From Sphaerolaimus hirsutus (lineage: Eukaryota > Nematoda > Chromadorea > Monhysterida > Sphaerolaimidae), in NCBI GenBank assembly GCA_964036195.1, contig OZ038456.1, forward strand, positions 8,804,001 through 8,868,000: a stretch of 64,000 nt of DNA, read 5' to 3'. The notes under the pieces are model-generated. The model was not told the origin of the DNA, did not search any database, and saw only the letters and a list, made by a program, of their open reading frames with translations. The first letter of the stretch is position 1. The number at the start of each line of letters is the position of its first letter. Shown in pieces: positions 61,101 through 64,000 of the stretch. The translations under genes were made by a program, and so were the position numbers.

Positions 61101-62740
61101 CAGTTTTGGGGAACCCGTTCCAAGGTGGGGGTGGGGGTTATTAGTCTTGATTTTGGGTCAGGTAACACTTACAGAAAATGTAAAATGCCCTGTAAAATGT
61201 GAAACGTGATGCAAAATGTCAAGTGATGGAAAATGTCAAATGTCATGCAAAGTATCAAAAGTCATGGAAAATACCCTGGAATACGTCAAATGTTTTTTTC
61301 TCGTTTACCGGTCATTTGAAGCTTTTGATGGCATTTTCTATTGACACTCTGCACGACATTTGACATTTTACAGGTTCTGGGAGTCACCCCCGGGGTGGAT
61401 TCTGTCATGTAATATTTTATTGCAACTGTGTTAGAGTTACCACATCTATTAGTAGATCTAATCTAATTAGGTAAATAAATATTTACATCTAATCGTAGAC
61501 GCACACACTTGAATTAAGTAAATCTGATACACACTTCTATATCAGAGAAGCGCGTATTCAGCCTCCCCCAATCGTTCACTATAACCCAACAGACCCGCTT
61601 CTTTATGTGACTAAAACCACCGTGGCCAACCACCCCATGACGATTCGAGAACCCCTCAGTAAACCAACCCAAAACCCCCTCAGATGGCTTCTGCGCGCCA
61701 CGGGTCTCTCGCACAAAGCGCCCGACGGCAGCCCCGACCAGCCCGAAATGGACGATGACATAATGGGCGGTGACCAACTGCACCGGGACTATATTAAGGT
61801 GGACCCGTCGAGTAAAGTGACGAATCGAGAACGGTTGGGCGTGACCGCGCAGGGCAGCGGCGATGGACCGGATACAGAGGGGGATGTGAAAGTGAGCGAT
61901 TTGGGGTTAATTCAGCATGTGGAAAACTGTTTATTAAAGGACACTTTTGAAGTGAGAAGATAAAGTGAAAAGAAAAGTAAATTTATAAGTGAGAGGTGAA
62001 ATATCAAAAACGTTTTTAGCGTTTTCTTGTCAGTTGCCATTTGACTTTTTACTTGCCATTTCATATCGCACTTATAACTTACTTCTCTAGAAAAAGGAAA
62101 ACATGTCGGGTGTCACATCAAATGTCCGGTAAAATGGAGGAAAAAATGTTTCCGGGTGGTAGCGCTCGATATTTCACTGCGCGGGGATGGCCCCGTTTCA
62201 ACCTACCCACCCCCCAACAAACGAAAAGAAAAAAACACACCTGAAACCCCTACCTATACTCCGGTTACTTTACACCCTGCACGCGTGGTTCCCGCTGGAA
62301 GTGTGCCAACGATGGTTAACGCGTCCGAGTTTCATAAAAAGATGACAAAATTGATTGTTGTTATAATGTTATTCATTAACATATTCACATCGATGAATTT
62401 TTTTCATAATTTTACGGAAATCGCATGATTTTAATAATCATTGGCACGCTTCCAACACGAGACATAAATCAGTGCGAGGGCAGAGTATCACGTACGCCGA
62501 GTATACCCATAAAACCAACAAAAATCCCCCACCCAGAAAAAAACAAAGAAAAAACACCAAAAACTCATCCATACACCAACACCCCCCCCCCCCCCCAAAT
62601 CCCAGACGAGCCACGAAGACCTGTCGGGCGAGGGCGGCCTGCCCGACAACGCGGGCGAGGCGGGCACGCCCACCGACGCCCGACTGCCCGTCACCACGTT
62701 CGGCTCGGCCGGCAGGCGCAAGTTGAGGGAATTTGAACAG
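58146..62740 (+). CDS. Cys-loop ligand-gated ion channel subunit (nicotinic receptor-like), 3' end outside window
   Basis: Exons: 58146-58328, 58651-58755, 58827-58871, 59049-59158, 59485-59540, 59748-59865, 59936-60006, 60101-60297, 60458-60569, 61019-61124, 61546-61951, 62606-62740; phases match throughout. A signal peptide (FLTIVLILSSSSSSVDA) precedes an extracellular domain with YEKHVRPV, YWIDELLAWD and LWFPDIILYE. The Cys-loop is CDFEVVEFPFDVQEC (13 residues between cysteines). M1 is YYLITLIVPVFAITNLAII; M2 is EKVSMGLTALLTTSVMLLMV with GEK before it, as in cation channels, and a central leucine; M3 is SYILWEMTITTLCTVIAVA. Exons 11-12 encode the intracellular loop ending RRKLREFEQ, the usual lead-in to M4, which must lie beyond 64000. 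No adjacent cysteine pair is seen in loop C, so it is not a classical alpha subunit. The exact end of exon 11 is uncertain (61917 or 61951). Confidence 0.9.
59541..59747 (+). mobile_element. Introner-like element, family 1: exact intron 5 of the channel gene (207 bp)
   Basis: Exon 5 ends GTGTGGTCAG; the intron begins GTGCCAATCCCAGACC and ends GGTCTGGGACTGCCCCCAG; exon 6 begins ATGGAAAAACC. The split codon restores ...TVWSDGKTKVTWP, a typical receptor stretch. The whole intron is one hairpin: TTGTAAAATGTCC near the left pairs with GGCATTTTACAGG near the right, and TGCAAAGTG / CACTTTGCATG-type blocks pair inside. No extra intron sequence lies outside the element. Confidence 0.9.
61150..61398 (+). 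mobile_element. Family 1 introner-related element in intron 10 of the channel gene
   Basis: A TGTAAAATGCCCTGTAAAATG start and GACATTTTACAGGTTCTGGGAGTCACCCC end in inverted arrangement. Its ends do not coincide with the splice sites at 61124 and 61546, so it sits inside a longer intron. Confidence 0.6.
62256..62507. mobile_element. Inverted-repeat element with TATACTC ends
   Basis: Begins TATACTCCGGTTACTTTACA and ends ACGTACGCCGAGTATA, with GGAAGTGTGCCAACGAT and ATTGGCACGCTTCCAAC inverted blocks. It lies in intron 11 of the channel gene, and is the same family as 36316-36578. Confidence 0.7.
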
Positions 62741-63164
62741 GTAAGCAGATTTTGGTGGACCGCAGGAGATGTGCAGAATCCTACCGTAATTTAAGGAATA
62801 AGATATTGTGATAAATTTCGTGATTATTTAGTCCATAGTAAAAACAAAATATTATGATGAAAAAACTGTATAATGTTTGATTTATCATTCGGATGGGTTA
62901 TGGTAGGTTTCCATACTGAGTGGGATGTCCGTCGGGTATAGCTTTTGGTGGATGGGGGTGATTAGGTTCTGTTCTGGGTTGGATAAAATGTGTGCGGGAT
63001 TTTTTGATTTTAGAAATGTTGGAAAATTTTAGATTTATTTATATTTATATATTTTTCTGGGATTTCCAAAAGAGATTAAATTCTCGTTTCGAGGGATTTT
63101 CTGAGATGTAAAAAATAGCAGAGAAACCCTCGACAGAATGTTGCTGCACACATTATTGTACAGA

Positions 63165-63365
63165 ACAGAAGTCAACTTAACTTGGGTGCTCACAAATCAG
63201 CTTTGAATGTATTGGAGTTCACTAGAATGAGTTATTTGATCTTTCGTCAACTGTAGTTGACAGACACCTGTAGTTGACATTCTGGTTAACTCAAATGCAT
63301 TCAAAGCTGATTTATGAGCACCCAAAGTGAGTTTACTCCTGCTAGTAAAGTAGTGTGTGAAGCGC
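63165..63365. repeat. Inverted-repeat element (AAGTTGAC / GTTTACT ends)
   Basis: GGGTGCTCACAAATCAGCTTTG on the left pairs with CAAAGCTGATTTATGAGCACCC on the right. AATGTATT and AATGCATT blocks also pair. Intronic in the channel gene. Confidence 0.7.
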
Positions 63366-63388
63366 CAATAAGTTAGAAAGTTTGAAAC

Positions 63389-63758
63389 CTGGGGCCAGAT
63401 TTAATTCTCCCTAGAGATTTGTAGGGTAGGGCGTACGCCCGATTGATTTTTTAAAGTTCAGCCGCATCGACGCACATGCACCGAGAGCAAGGCGGTTTGT
63501 AAAATATAATAAAATAACAAAATAAAATAAAAAACGAATTGGCCGACGGCCAAGAAATGACGAAATCATGATTTCCGTTCCAAAATCGAAGTGATATACG
63601 TCATATTGCACTATCAGCGACCTTAAGGGATGGTTTCGTGTATTTTACAAACCGCCTTGCTCTCGGTGCATGTGCGTCGATGCGGCTGAACTTTAAAAAA
63701 TCAATCGGGCGTACGCCCTACCCTACAAATCTGTAGGGAGAATTAAATCTGGCCCCAG
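63389..63758. mobile_element. Third hairpin family with introner-type termini
   Basis: Begins CTGGGGCCAGATTTAATTC and ends GAATTAAATCTGGCCCCAG, with near-perfect arms of about 118 bp on each side (for example CGTACGCCCGATTGATTTTT and CAAGGCGGTTTGTAAAATA) around a short AT-rich loop. The ends share the CTGGGGCCA / TGGCCCCAG termini of the two introner families but the rest is unrelated. It lies in the last visible intron of the channel gene. Confidence 0.85.
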
Positions 63759-63881
63759 GGGCCAGTTCCGCAAAATGAGAAATGAAATGGCAAAAGCGAA
63801 GAAAAAAATAAAATAAAAAGTAATTTCTCTTCGCTTTTGCCATTTCACTTCTCACGTCTTATTTTGCGGAACTGGCACCAG
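63756..63881. mobile_element. Short hairpin element with CAGGGGCCAGTTCCGC / GCGGAACTGGCACCAG ends
   Basis: Directly abuts, and shares CAG with, the preceding element. AATGAGAAATGAAATGGCAAAAGCGAAG on the left pairs with CTTCGCTTTTGCCATTTCACTTCTCA on the right. The ends match family 2 (CCAATTCC, CCAGTTCC). On the minus strand its start would read CTG|GTGCCAGTTCC, a usable donor. Confidence 0.75.
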
Positions 63882-64000
63882 GTTTGACCCCGACGCCCGC
63901 ATGCACAAATGCCCAACCCTACCGTTATGAAAAAAAAGTTCAGAAAGTGTTTCCAATTCAAAATAGCATCTCCCCCGGGGGTAGAAACCTACACTCACCC

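Overview
The window is nuclear DNA of a metazoan, probably an invertebrate; the species cannot be named from the sequence. The evidence is spliced genes with GT-AG introns for animal-type proteins: nephrocystin-1, a Cys-loop receptor, an MD-2-related lipid-binding protein, and von Willebrand A and BTB proteins. Coding sequence is a small part of the 64 kb. Most of the rest is short inverted-repeat transposable elements, often nested. All gene models were assembled by eye from exon reading frames, splice motifs and matching intron phases.

Layout. Minus strand: a four-exon ML-domain secreted protein (2991 to 3); a fourteen-exon nephrocystin-1-like gene (22394 to 5104); a five-exon secreted VWA protein (28255 to 23713); a BTB-domain protein (35090 to 31284); and an unrecognised multi-exon gene (about 49291 to 36750). 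Plus strand: a small two-exon gene (50409 to 51469), and a Cys-loop ligand-gated channel subunit that starts at 58146 and runs off the right edge before its fourth membrane segment. One tRNA-Arg-like gene or pseudogene lies at 44465-44539 on the minus strand. A Ty3/gypsy-type LTR retrotransposon (11474-19094, plus strand) sits in intron 4 of the nephrocystin gene.

Mobile elements fall into several groups. Non-autonomous hAT-like elements have 8-bp target duplications and at least five kinds of ends, each with its own internal short repeat. Very abundant TA-flanked elements have CCGTATT ends, many with long G/C runs. Larger fold-back elements are also present. Most striking are hairpin elements whose ends are CAG|GTGCC and CCCCAG: several of them are complete introns, starting at the donor and ending at the acceptor, with the reading frame preserved across them. 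These introner-like elements (at least two sequence families, with a third sharing the same termini) are the leading discovery in the window.

Other notable points are: an hAT-like element sitting inside a coding exon with a perfect 8-bp duplication; four in-frame stops in the retrotransposon, all TGA, in an otherwise unbroken 4.8-kb frame; long poly-C tracts directly before many 3' splice sites; and a four-deep nested insertion at 40254-42521.
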